Shown here one piece after another: positions 35,965 through 47,397 of a DNA stretch of 64,000 nt (its first letter is position 1; each line of letters starts with the position of its first letter). The position numbers were made by a program, and so were the translations under genes. The DNA is from Oreocharis arfaki. Taxonomy: Eukaryota; Chordata; Aves; Passeriformes; Paramythiidae. The notes below the pieces were generated by a model, which saw only the letters and a list, made by a program, of their open reading frames with translations, ran no database searches and had not been told where the DNA came from. Location: NCBI GenBank assembly GCA_013398015.1, contig VZRR01012752.1, positions 2,127,680-2,191,679 of the forward strand. Direction: 5' to 3'.

Positions 35965-37600
35965 TCTGTTTCCTCTCTACAAAGCTACTACGGGAGAATA
36001 TGTCAAAAGCTTTTCTAAAACTAAGTTAAACAGCATTCATTGTTCTCCCCTTGCCCTGAGAAGGCAATCAGTCTAGTCAGACATATCTTGTTTTGAAAAA
36101 CCACACTGACTGCTCCTAAACATGCTGATCTCCTTCACGTGCCAGAAATTGTTTCCAGGAGGACCTGTTCTGCAGTTTTCCTGGGGACTGGTGTGAGGCT
36201 GACTAGCCTATTGTTCGTACAATCTTCTTTCTCAACCTTCCTGAAGATTCTTGTGATATTTACATTTTTCCAGTCATCAGGAATTTTCCCTGATCATCAA
36301 GACCAAAGATCATATAGAGCAGCCCTGTGGTGAGAGTGGCCAGCTCCCTCAGCAATACTGAATGCATGTGTATGCCCAGCTTGTTTAAATTATCATCAGC
36401 TCACTCTTCCTCTAGAATGAGTAGCACTTGACTGCCACAAGCTCTGCAACTGGGTCCGGGGATCTGGGAGGGACCAGGGACTGGGAGTGCACATTGCCAA
36501 TAAAGTCTGAGACAAAGAAAGTACTGAGTACTTAAGCATTTTCTATGTGCTTTGTCACTTTGCCCTCAAGTTGTTTGGCAATGAGTCCACATATTACTTA
36601 CTCGTGCTTTTGTTTTACCTTTAAAATATCTTGTCCCCCTTTGGGTCCTTTGCCAATTTGAATCTCAACTGAGCTTTTGCTTTCTCAGTTTCTTCCCTGC
36701 AGCAGTGTCTCTGTAATCCTCTTGTATAGCTTGTCCTCACTCCAGATACCTTGTCTTTACTTCCACCTTCTGTACACTTGCTATTTTGTATTTGACATCA
36801 ATCAGGAGTTCCCTGTTAGCTCAGACTGACCTTCTACTGTATCTGTTTAAGTTCTAGAACACAGTCATGGAGCCATTCTTGCATTTTCAGGAAGATGTCT
36901 TTGAAGATCAGTCAGCTTTCCTGGTCTCTTTTTGTTCTTCAGGGCAGCCTCTGATGAAATCCTGCCAGGCAAATCCCTGAACAGGTCAAAATCTGCTCTG
37001 AGATCAAAGGTCTCTATGCTGATTCTGGCCTTCATTTATTCTCTCAGGTTCTTGAATTCCCATTGCCACATGGTCAGTGCAGCCCAAGTTACCACTGATG
37101 TTTATGTCACTGATCAGTTTTTCCTTATTTGTGAGTAGAAGACTTAGCAGATTACGTTTGCAGCTAATCTCACGTATCCCCTGTGTTGAAAGACTGTCCT
37201 CTTGGATTCCAGAAAACTCCTGAACTGCTTGCACACCACCGTGCTACCCTTACCGCAGATCTTGGAGTGATTAAAGCCTGCCCTCCCCTCCCCCTCCCCT
37301 GCCCTCCCCCAAAAAACCTGTCCCTGCAATCATGAGGCTTCTCGCAAGTCCTATTCTTGTTGAGGCAGTATATAATGCTTATTAAAGCTTCTCTATAATC
37401 CTGTTGCATGGCCTGATGTTCTTGTTCACCAGTGCCAAGTGTCCTTCAGTCCCACATAAACAGTAATAGAAAGAGCTTTCTTTCTGTTGGTGGAAGTCAC
37501 GTGTTTCCAGCCACCACCCACTCAAATGTAGCTTCTGGATGACCTCTGACAAATCTTCAGGATGAACTTGTGGACTTCCTCCCATTCACTCTCTCCAACA
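35965..37600 (-). pseudogene. Old CR1 LINE, reverse-transcriptase part (piece 3 of 3)
   Basis: Antisense CR1 continues from the second insert. TATGTCAAAAGCTTTTCTAA, ACTGGTGTGAGGCTGACTAG, CCTTCCTGAAGATTCTTGTG and GTGGCCAGCTCCCTCAGCAA correspond to the RT core. CAAAATCTGCTCTGAGATCA, GGTCAGTGCAGCCCAAGTTA and GAAAACTCCTGAACTGCTTG correspond to regions further 5' in the element. Many stops and indels show great age. With pieces 1 and 2 this is the longest CR1 remnant in the window. The 5' boundary is unclear, near 37600. Confidence 0.75.
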
Positions 37601-37620
37601 TTATGCAGTCCTGGGAGCTT

Positions 37621-37690
37621 GACGTGGTAGCTCAGTGGTTTGAGCAGAGCACCCCTCATACAGCTGAGGACACCATCGTTTCCAGTGGAG
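37621..37690 (+). repeat. tRNA-like (possible SINE head) remnant
   Basis: GTGGTAGCTCAGTGGTTTGAGCA has the form of a tRNA D-arm with an A-box, including a perfect GCTC/GAGC stem. It is followed by a CCTCA/TGAGG arm at anticodon-arm distance and by GTTTCCAG, a poor match to the T-loop/B-box. The wording is close to tRNA-derived SINE heads of reptiles. The copy would be cut by the LTR inserted at 37691. It is not a functional tRNA gene. Confidence 0.3.
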
Positions 37691-38043
37691 TGTTGTCTTG
37701 TTTTTTCACTGCATGTCTTGTTTGCGTTAGCAGTGAAGGACTTTCTCATAAGTTGTAAGATAAACAATGCTCATGTTTTTGTAACAAATCTTTTCTAAGC
37801 TGTATTTTTAGAATTGTTTTGCATTCCTTCTCCGGAGGCGGAAGAAGGTGATGGACTGAATTTATATCCTATCAATTTGGAGAGGCTTAACCTCTTCATC
37901 CAATTGTTGATTGTCTGTACATATGTATAGAAGTGTGAGAATAAAACAAAGGCCAAGCTTTTTACCCGTTAGCCCGAGACCTTGGCGCGTGTATGAAACC
38001 TGCGTCCATGCCTGATTATTAGTGTTGATCTGCGACAGTGGAG
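37685..38043. repeat. 6-bp target-site duplication GTGGAG flanking LTR
   Basis: GTGGAG occurs at 37685-37690 directly before the LTR and again at 38038-38043 directly after it. A 6-bp duplication is typical of ERVK/alpharetrovirus-like integration. Confidence 0.85.
37691..38037 (+). mobile_element. ERVK-like solo LTR, 347 bp
   Basis: The element begins TGTTGTCTTG and ends CTGCGACA, so it has the TG...CA ends of an LTR, and it is bounded by a perfect 6-bp duplication. It contains a TTTATATCC TATA-like box near 37860, an AATAAA poly(A) signal at 37940-37945 and a short GC-richer U5-like end. The length and 6-bp duplication fit a betaretrovirus- or alpharetrovirus-like (ERVK class) LTR. No internal gag, pol or env sequence is attached, so it is a solo LTR left by recombination. 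The intact duplication and CpGs suggest it is younger than the CR1 it sits beside. Confidence 0.8.
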
Positions 38044-39969
38044 TCTTGGAGGGAAGCAGCAGACACTCTCTGCAGCCTGAGACCTGGATGATTAAGACCC
38101 CTTCCAGGAGCTTCATCTCTGTCAAGACTTCTGCACCAGAAGCAGTCAGTCTGGCTCCTGCTGGGGTCCACGTGTTGTGGAATGCCAACATCATCATTGT
38201 GCTGACTCTTGCAGACCTGTGTTGTCTCAGAAAAGGACAGCAAGCTCCTTTGGTTTGTTTTTTTTTTTTTTTCTCTAAGGTGAACTGCTTCACTGACTGC
38301 GGAGTTCCTTTTTCCATATAATTTGTGGCATTCCTGGTCAGTGGCACTCCCTAAGAATTGGTTAAATAAGAAGCTCAGCACAACCCTGTTTCCCTCCCAC
38401 ACACACTAAATTACCTGCCTAGCAGGCAACTTCTAATATTGTTTTTTGGCTTCTGGCCATACCTTCACTGTATGAATGATAACTCATTCTTTGGAAATTA
38501 CTCCTACATATAGGTTAAGGGAAAAAACCCACAACTTCAGGATGTTTTACATTTGTCCATAAAACAGGTGTTTTATAGGAAAAAATTCTGAAAACTTCTT
38601 CAGCAGATACATCCCCAACTGAAGTCATGCAATGGATTTGGTTGGTATTATCTACCTTCAGTCCCTCTTCCTAGGACAGAAGTAAAGAAGACAGAAAGGG
38701 GGTGGGAGGCTGTTAATGAATACTGAGCTTCCCTGAAGCTATTTGCAGACTTTTGTAGTGTGACAAATTTGTCTTCACTTTTACATTTGCATATAACTTC
38801 TGTGATAAAAGTATAGAATACATTTTTTCAGAAATCTTTTTTATAAATGCACAAGTTGTTTTGTATGGGAAAGTCCATGAATAAACTTTATTTACCAAGA
38901 TACCTGGTGAATTAGGGAAAGTCCCCAGTAAAACCATTCCTTCCAAAATGTCCCTCATAAGAGCTCTAAAAGTTATTGCAAGATTTTCTAATGTATCGTT
39001 GGAAATTAGTAGGCAATCAAGCAATTACATTATCATAACATTTAGGCACAAGGGAGCAGCTATAATTGCATAGGAAAACTGAACTTCGGCATTTCTGGGC
39101 ACTCTAGACACTCTGGACAACAAAGTTGTCCACTCTACAACTTTTTTATTTTCACCAAGTAAGTAGGAGTTAGCTTTTAAGAATGCATTAATACAACATG
39201 TTTTACATAGAGCTTCACCCACTTCCATTGCTTTTCATTTTTTTCTTATATTGAAATAACTTGAATCTCTTCCTGTTTACAGTAATATGATGTAGTATAG
39301 CATCAGGCTATTTTCTCTACAGGTTATACAGATCTGGTGAGTAATAACTAAATTACAATGTTTGAACAGTGCTTATGTTATATTTGATCAGAGCTGTCAG
39401 TCTTGCTTTGCCATGTACACATTCCATCCCAAAGGTTTGCATGTTTAAAAAAAAGGTTCATCAAGACTCACAGTGTTGACTCATTTCCTTGGATACCCAT
39501 TATGGGGTTTTTTTAACCTCTGCAGAGTTCAATTACTTGCAGTTTCCAACCTGAGGTAGACACATCAATGCTATATTTAATTTCTTTACAGATAGCTTTC
39601 AAGGTGTTTGGGTTTGATGTAGACGTGAGGGAAGGAGGATAGTCTTGACTTTAGCTTTAATCTTCAGTGTTGGGTATAGATAAAGTTTACGTAGATAATT
39701 TCTTCTTTCATGGAGTTTTTCTGCACCATTTAACAGCAGAGCCCACCAGATCTTACTACAGCATCAAATTTGCACTTTCATTTATTTTTTAATCTTTAAA
39801 GATTCTTCATACTTTCCCTATTCATCACAGTTTTCTTTGCACCCAACACTATCTGTGAGAGCTGTTATCCCGATAAGTGGGCTGGGCTGGCTAACCTGTA
39901 CCTTTATATTTGAAGCAGAGGCAACCAAAATTATAAGTAAGATATCTTCCTCATGCCTCCTTTTTTCCA

Positions 39970-39972
<3 letters not shown>

Positions 39973-40001
<29 letters not shown>

Positions 40002-40016
40002 GTTTTGTTTTGTTTT
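39973..40016 (+). repeat. (TTTTG)n microsatellite
   Basis: About eight uninterrupted TTTTG units form this tract in otherwise T-rich DNA. Confidence 0.97.
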
Positions 40017-43000
40017 AAGATGCTTTAAAAGTTTAGATACTCTCTGTTCCCTACTTACTACAGAGTAATGTGCTTGCTCATATTCTGGGTAGGTTCATTT
40101 GGAGTTATTCTTAACCTCTTGAAGTCTCACTAAGGCTTTCTTTTCAGACATAGTTCATTTTCTGAATGGTTTGTGCTATTGATTGGACTCTCATTCTTTT
40201 ATTTGAAAACAAAAAGAGAGACATCACCTTACAAACTTCTAGCTACATATTTCTTTAGAAAAACTGATAAAATTCTATTTTGACTTTCTGGTAATCCAAG
40301 ACACTGATAAATATTTCTGTTTGTTCTGCCTTCTGCTCTCAGATAGGTGCCCTCCCACAATATGATTTTTTTTCAACATCCATTTCCATTCTCAGCACAA
40401 ACACTGTCTGGAGGGAGAGATACTTCAATCTAGTTTTCTTTTTTCCCCTGTGTTTTCATAGAAATGGTCTGGTTGACTGGCCAGACTTCATGTTATTCTC
40501 TGTCTGCTATTAAGCCTAATGATTACAGCAGTGTGGTTTGGCTTATCTGTGGGCTCTGTCTCTCTGTAGAGAAAAGATGTGTCCTGACAAACTCTGCCTT
40601 GGAAGACATAAATGAGGTACTTCTTTGTCTCTGTTTTTCTTTGAAGCAACTACCCCCGTATATATTTTCCTTCAGCAGAGCCAAGTGTTCTCATATCCTG
40701 GGCAAAGAACAGCCTAGAGCTGACTGACAAAACAGTGACTAAGAGGGTTTGATTGAATGAGAACTTAAATCAGGACCGCACAGTAAGCATCTCCATGAAG
40801 TTCACCATGAAGTTCTCTTCAGCACCTTTGGGGGCTCTGCCTTCCTTCAGAGCTTTCTAATCTTTCAACTGGAAAGTCAATTTCTTTTGGTTTATGACTT
40901 TGCATCAATTTTACACTTCTTTCTCCTTAGAGGTCCAACTGTCCCACCATATTATCGTTCCAGTATGGTGACTGGGGCAGTATCCTTGCAACTGGCAACC
41001 AAGGGTTCAAAACCACTCAGATTAAGGGATTACACATACTGTTAAGTAGATTACTAGGAGGAAACTGAGTACTGCCAACATAACTGTCTGCATAGGATAT
41101 AAAAAGCAGTTTCTACTGTATCCTCTTTAGTCTCTGATGTAAAATGAGCTCAGTTTCACCTGTTAGTGACAGACACAGTCGGTGTACCGCCTCATATATT
41201 CAACTCAGTTAGGTGTTTCAGTGGGGATATTTTGTGTACTGTAGAGTTCTATAACCTTCAATATGAAGTTTAGATGTGCAACAGCTGAAATGTCGACCTC
41301 AGGACCAGAGAATGGTCCCTGCTTCATTTATGTGAGGGTGTATAAACTACAGCTGCCACATAGTATCATGTAGAGAGTACAAATAACCTTTGTTCCTTAA
41401 GAAGAAAGAAGCACAGCTAAAAATATTAGTCAGTCTCACAATATAGGAACTTGACAAATATAAAAGTCCCAGCTACTTGTTATCCTAGATAATCCAAATA
41501 TTTCAGCTTTTAGAAAATTGTTTGCTTTGGAAATAATTTTTGTGGTGTGATTTTACAACATGAAATCAGTATTTCTGTCTTCTCATTTAATCCTTTTGAC
41601 TCGTCCTCTGCTTTCTAACTGTCCCATCCTTACACTGTAGAATAAAAACAATTTTTACCAGAACTGGTGTGGATGCTCTACACCAAGAGGTAGAGCACTA
41701 CCTTTTACTCTGTAATAGGTCAAGGTCTATCCATCAAGGTTACTTGAGGGAGAAAATTTCTATTTGTGCTGTCATGCTACACGCTAAGTTCCTCATTTTA
41801 GTAGATTCTGTTTTGTTTTTCATTTTTGTTTGAAGATTTCTTTGTTTATGGCTTATTTACTAGAAAGTAAAATAATTCCTGAAATCATAATGGCTTCTTC
41901 TAGACAGGTTTCTTTGAAAGCATTCAATCTAGGTTCTCCACTGAACTTATTTACCCTCAAATTACTGTATCTCCTTCTACATTTCTTTTCCTAGACCTCC
42001 TTCTCAAGCCAATGCACAGATCTGCATTCTAGATATATTTATACTGATTTTCTTATTCCTGGAGAGGTCTGGAACAGGCCAACAATTACATTTTCGCTGA
42101 AATGTTTTCAACATTTTCAGAAAAGTGGGTACCTTTAAAGAGTTCGACTGGGTTTCAAATGGTGAGTGGAAATACCTATTTTTAATAATGAAGAATATCT
42201 AGAATGTGTGCCAGTTTCTATGGACTGAACTCACATAATGTCTGCTGTTGAGTTCAATCTGTACTTTGATACCACATTGTGCTATTGTGTAATACTTTAC
42301 TTAGATATAAAAGATTTGATAGATAGCTTATCTGTTGATATCGCAGTAGGCTTCTTATTTATCTCCACAAACAAGGCACTTCTGTGCAACTCCCCAAGTT
42401 TCTACCATACAAAAAAAAAAGAAAATGCTGTTCATATTATTGTAGCTAAGCTTCTCAAGCATGTGTTCTGTCTTGACAAATTTGGATTCCTGACAATGAG
42501 GTGTCTTTATTATGAGCAAAATGGGAAGCTCATAAAATTGTCATGCCTTTTACTAGTGTATTAGGAAAGAATTACGTTTCTCATACCTGGGATACAGATG
42601 CAAGAGAAAATGGAATCTTTGTAAATCCTGCATCCCACAGAGCTGGTTACTGCAAGGTGAGCAATAACTTGCCTTTCCAAGCATTACTAGGCATATCTAA
42701 ATAGATAGTATTCTCTACATAGCTATCAGAAATAAATTTAAGGACAGATTTTCAAGTATTGCCTATGTTTGAGGCAATTATTTGTGATACTGCTTTATGT
42801 GAGTTACTCGTCTAGACACAACACAACTGAGGAAAGAACTTAAAGAAAAACATAAAAATACATCATATGTAATAATTTTCATCAGAAAATGAAGATGTCT
42901 TCATTGCCATCAAAATACTAAAAATTCTTCCTGGAATAAAAATAACTGTATTCATTTTCAACTTCTGTTTGGCTTGTATATATTTATTCCTGTGAGTTTT

Positions 43001-45038
43001 ATTTTCAGATTTATGTCTCTACTTTATGACATAATCCAAATATTAATGTGGTTTGCACAAATGTGTCTTATTTTGTGGCTTTTATACACATTGCAACAAA
43101 GAAGTTACGCATACTTTACTGATGTCTGTTGTATTTATAAAAAGAATCATTTTATAAATATGATTCCAAACCACTCAAACTGCTCATATGGCTACATTTT
43201 ATTTTACTATATACCCTTTTTTTTCCTTGTGTTTTCAATGTTCATAGTGTCTGCTTATAATTTTTGTTCTTTGACTAGGTTTTAGGATAGCCAGGAAAAT
43301 ATGGTTATTTTCACTTATTTGAATAAATTAGACGCAATAGAAGCCCAATTTAGCCTACAGTTTCTTAGTACTTCAAAACAGCTAATGCCAGTTCATAAAC
43401 ACTTATTTTTAGTCAAACTCTAAAACAAGTGATGCACTGGTACAATGAGAAAAGTAGTCCTATGGGAAAAGAGGATTTCTTATCATATTTCTGATGCCTG
43501 CTGTGGGAATACCACCCTTAATGTATCCATAAGAAAACAGAAGAGGAAAGACTTGCTTATGACTGAGAATTTCTGCTATATTGTCACTGTTCTTTTCTTA
43601 TATTAAAATTGAAGGTATAGAGGAAAATTAAAATATATCAACCCATGTTTTAGATGTTATATTGGAAATTGTGCAATACAACATCCGTACAGCCTCATCC
43701 TAATGGAAACTGAGTGACTGTGCTGTGCAACTTGTCACTTAAATATTCTTATTTATCACTAGTAGTGGTGCTGCAACTCTTTATAATATAAAAGGCTACA
43801 TGTGTGAGGTTAATACAAACTGTGGAAGGTTTTCTTCTTCTCTAACTCATCTTTAAAAAACAAATAAAGTCTGATAAAAATGTCAAAAGTGCATCCTTCT
43901 GCTCTTACTCCTCCTCAATCTTTACCTCTCTTCCATTAAAAGCTAGATTCTTAATTCATTAAAGTTTTCATTTCAATGGGTCACTGCTGAAATCAAGGTC
44001 ATAACATGTATTGCTGTGGATAAGAAGCTGGTCCAAGAGATTTTCTACAGTAATCTGATAATACGAATGTAATTTGGTGTTAAAGTATCTTGAGGTGTTT
44101 GCAGTGTAAATATTTAACATTGATTACCTGCTGATTTAATTTATGAGCATACACATATTCCAAGACAGTGCCTTGAACTTAGGCAGCACACTGACACAAA
44201 AAAGAAAAGTGGGATTGAAAAGACATTAACATTTCTGTGAGTGACACTAGAGTGGAAATTCCCAGGCCAGATCATTTATGACAGGAAGAAAATTCCACCA
44301 CCAACAGCTGCAGCACAAGGAGCAGTACAAAATTTCAGCTCTTGACTTGGCAAGCTCCGGAAATATATCTTGCTTCCTTCTCTGTGTTGATACTATCGTG
44401 ATAATTTTTAACAAAGTGGAAAATCTGTGGGTGACACTGGCTGATTTCTTTTCATCTGGTCCTATACTAAATAAATAATGAATGCATTTATTTAGTGAAT
44501 CATTAAGCTACTTCAGCACATCTAGCAGAGTGTAAATGTTTCAGTGACAAAACCGGAAAGCAAGGAATTGCTTATAAAGGATACTCAACATATTTGAAAT
44601 ATTTATTTAGGAACTAAGACTTTTTTTAAAAAGTACTTGTTATTTATTCCACCAAGAATAAATATTCATTTCATCCAAATAAAATCTCCATAATATTAGA
44701 TTTAGAAAAAACATTTCAGAAATGAATAATGAATTTCCCACAAAGTGAAAGTAGAAAAACAAAAAAATTATCTAAGCCAAAATTCTTATCCAAAAGATAT
44801 GAGTCTTCAAGTATTATCCCATAACTATGTATTTGGAGCATACCTGGGAATGCTTATATCTTTGGTTCTAACTTCCTAAATCTGTATTTGAAAATCGTTT
44901 ACCATTAGATATAGTAAGCTTCTCACAAGTTTATTATCTGTACATAAAATATAAAACAAAACCAGAAAAAAAAATTTGTGATGTGTCTTTTTTTTTTTTT
45001 AATAGAGCTTCACATATTTTACACAAGAACTTCCAGGG

Positions 45039-45386
45039 TTACCTTGTGTACACAAAATAGATGGGATCTGTCTGGTCAGACTTTAGGTATCTAAATCTTA
45101 TTAAGTCTGACACACATTTATTTGGCTGGCAGTACAGTCTGAAATAGATCCTAGCTTTACTGTATGCTTTACCTTCCATACTGTACACTTGGACATCTGC
45201 TTGTGGGCTGCTTACTACTGTTTTCAAACCAAAACTGCTGTTGACATCAACATTCATCCAATGACGAATTGTCTCAAAGGCGGTTACCATCATGCTGTTT
45301 CTGGAGTCAGCAAGAACACCCGGAAGACTATTTGTTAGTTCTGGGTTAGAGTTATGGTGTCTATTTCTGGCTGTTCTTAGCTGCAT
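45039..45386 (-). other. Unidentified 115-codon open frame
   Basis: An open frame starts MQLRTARNRHHNSNPELTNS and has a mixed, protein-like composition with little low complexity, unlike the surrounding AT-rich DNA. It ends in a TAA that overlaps a good donor (ACAAG followed by GTAACC, exon end at 45043). It could therefore be an exon of an unannotated transcript or a decayed retrogene. There is an in-frame TAA five codons before the ATG and no good acceptor there. I recognise no family, catalytic motif, signal peptide or membrane segment. Chance is also possible at this length. Confidence 0.2.
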
Positions 45387-45869
45387 TTTCCTTTCTTTTT
45401 ATTCTACATTCCTCATCATGTGATGAGGTTGTGCAAATAGTCATGACTACATTTTTATACAGTTAAATTTTAGAGCCTGAATAAAATTAGATCACTCTCA
45501 GTATAAGTTTTTGAGAACACCTGCCTAAGAAACCGATCTCTAGAGCATAGTTGTATGTCTTCTTATGATGATGTGTAAGTGATACGAGAAGTTGCCTCTC
45601 TTTAATTTGCAGTTACTCTATGCACAGTTGGTGTTGCAGTGCTAGGTGTTGCTTAGCTGCTGCAGCCTTCCCTGGGAGCGCAGCGGGGGCTTCTTGGGAC
45701 AAGGCAGGGATTCTCTGCCCTCCTGCAGTCCATCTCGGACGCCCCGCACCGCTGCTCCAGCTGCCAGCCTGCAACTTCAGTGATGGCAAAGGAGGTGAGA
45801 AGGCTCTCCTCATGGCACTGCAAAGGTCTTTATTCCATGCTGCCTCCCCAAAGCCTGAGGCCAGCACAC

Positions 45870-45870
45870 N
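45870..45870. other. Single ambiguous base (N) before microsatellite
   Basis: One N precedes the GGAGAA tract. It probably marks a polymorphic or collapsed repeat length rather than a real gap. Confidence 0.9.
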
Positions 45871-45871
45871 A

Positions 45872-45942
45872 AGGAGAAGGAGAAGGAGAAGGAGAAGGAG
45901 AAGGAGAAGGAGAAGGAGAAGGAGAAGGAGAAGGAGAAGGAG
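45872..45942 (+). repeat. (GGAGAA)n hexanucleotide microsatellite
   Basis: About twelve GGAGAA units lie in a local GC-richer patch (45650-46050). The tract is purely purine on this strand and could form triplex (H-) DNA. The frames reading through it give only Arg-rich or Gly-Glu repeats and are not genes. Confidence 0.97.
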
Positions 45943-46289
45943 GGAGACTCCATGGAGAGGGCAGGAACAGATCAGTAAGAGGGGCTACAGTGCCGCAAGT
46001 TGGGAAGTGTTAGTTGCTGGGGCCTTAGTTTGTGCTTGTACCTTTGTGCCTAGGGTCAGAGTTTAAGGAGGAGAGGGAATAACAGTAGTGGAAAAGAACT
46101 GATCCTTAGACATCTTGACCCACCAAAACCTGAGGGACAAAACAGGACACCTTCAAGGATGAAGAAGATGATAGCTTTATCATATTTGAATGTCCACAGA
46201 TATTGGGGCAGGGAGGCTCCTGATGACTGAAAAAAAGCAAATGTACTGTACTCAAAAGTAGAAAGAATCACAATACAGTGAACTTCAGT

Positions 46290-46495
46290 CTATTCCCTAA
46301 GAAAATCATTAAACAAGTCTGCTTGAAAGCCACTTCTGGGTGCACAGAGAAAAATGAAGTAATTCATAACAGTCAGCATGGATTTGCTGTGGGCAAATCC
46401 CTGAACAACTTCCTCTGAATTCACTGTTGACTGCTTTGAACAGAAGGTTGGACTTAAGACCTCCGAGGATCACTACCAGCCTGAATGATTCTTTA
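46290..46495 (+). repeat. Old CR1 LINE fragments
   Basis: Two joined pieces are recognisable on the plus strand: CAGTCAGCATGGATTTGCTG with the following GGGCAAATCCC block (RT core), then CAGAAGGTTGGACTTAAGAC and CAGCCTGAATGATTCT (3' tail). An internal deletion has removed the sequence between them. Confidence 0.75.
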
Positions 46496-46499
46496 TCTC

Positions 46500-47395
46500 A
46501 ATGACAGGGACTGGATTTCAGCTGAGGAGGGTGATAAATGGGAATAGTAACTTTCAGCTGAGGAATTACGATTTTCGCTGTCTGATCCTATCTGCATAAA
46601 CAAAATGAGGAAGTATTTTAAAAATTCAGGAAACTTACACATACAGTAATTTTGCCTTAGTTTGATGTTTACAAAACTTTAAGTAATGTCAGTTTAGTGA
46701 GTGGTTTCAAATAAATACTTTGTTATATTCATACAATAGGAAAAGAATCCAGTGCAAAATTACACTTTTTTGTGTAATTTTGTGTAACAACTTTTTTGTG
46801 TAACTTCTGTGTACTTTTGTTCGAATGTTTTGAAGCTACTTAAAGGAAATTTGCAAAATTTCCACTTAGAAACTGAATTACCTACAGAATAACATTTACT
46901 AAGAGTAAGGCAAAGGCCAAAAGTTTACAAAGATAATGTTAAAATATGTGGTAGCTTCTGTTGACAACAATTATGCTGTAATTTCTGTTCTTACACTGTG
47001 CAATTTTGTTTTTCTTCCCCTGTGAATTCATTTTCATAAGAATAATAATAACTCAAATCAATAAATATATCTGAACAGCTATTTATTTATAAAGAAGTTT
47101 TATAATCTCTACATTCTAGTTTGGACCTTGTTCACAGTTTACTGAACTGGTGAAAATTAAATTTTAAGAAAAGCAGAAGTGATCTTAAGGTCTTGCCTAT
47201 GCCTATATGTGCAAATGCTGTCTAGTTAAGCAATTAAATCTGTATTTGGGTAACTGTGAGTGAAAATCATTAAAGCCATCTAACTTAATTTCATACGTCT
47301 GGAACCTGAATCTCTGAGACCTGGCTATTCACCATCTTTTCTGTTCATAATCAAGTGAAAGAAATAAGCTTTTGTTGAGTGTGGAATATGCAAAT
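46500..47395. other. Intergenic sequence with a hairpin, no gene
   Basis: This is AT-rich DNA. It contains an inverted repeat (46755-46782) followed by tandem TTTTGTGTAA copies up to about 46815. Nothing else is recognised. Confidence 0.6.
46755..46782. repeat. 11-bp perfect inverted repeat, 6-base loop
   Basis: CAAAATTACAC (46755-46765) and GTGTAATTTTG (46772-46782) are exact reverse complements around a T6 loop. Additional direct copies of TTTTGTGTAA follow, so slippage may have formed the array. Confidence 0.9.
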
Positions 47396-47397
47396 TT

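Larger units (their letters stand above)
38044..46285. other. Intergenic sequence, no recognised gene
   Basis: This is T-rich DNA with a poly-T run (38257-38272), the TTTTG microsatellite (39973-40016), a GGAGAA microsatellite (45872-45942) and the open frame at 45039-45386, each listed separately. Otherwise no repeat family, RNA gene or exon is recognised. Confidence 0.6.

Noticed and set aside
41680..41745. tRNA-like stretch with GGTAGAGCACTACC
   Set aside because: It has an A-box-like phrase, but the stem pairs with itself (GGTAG/CTACC), there is no acceptor stem, and the B-box position reads GGTCAAGGTCTATCC without a proper T-arm.
45780..46066. Open frames with long Arg or Gly-Glu runs
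   Set aside because: They are translations of the GGAGAA microsatellite and include an N. They are not genes.
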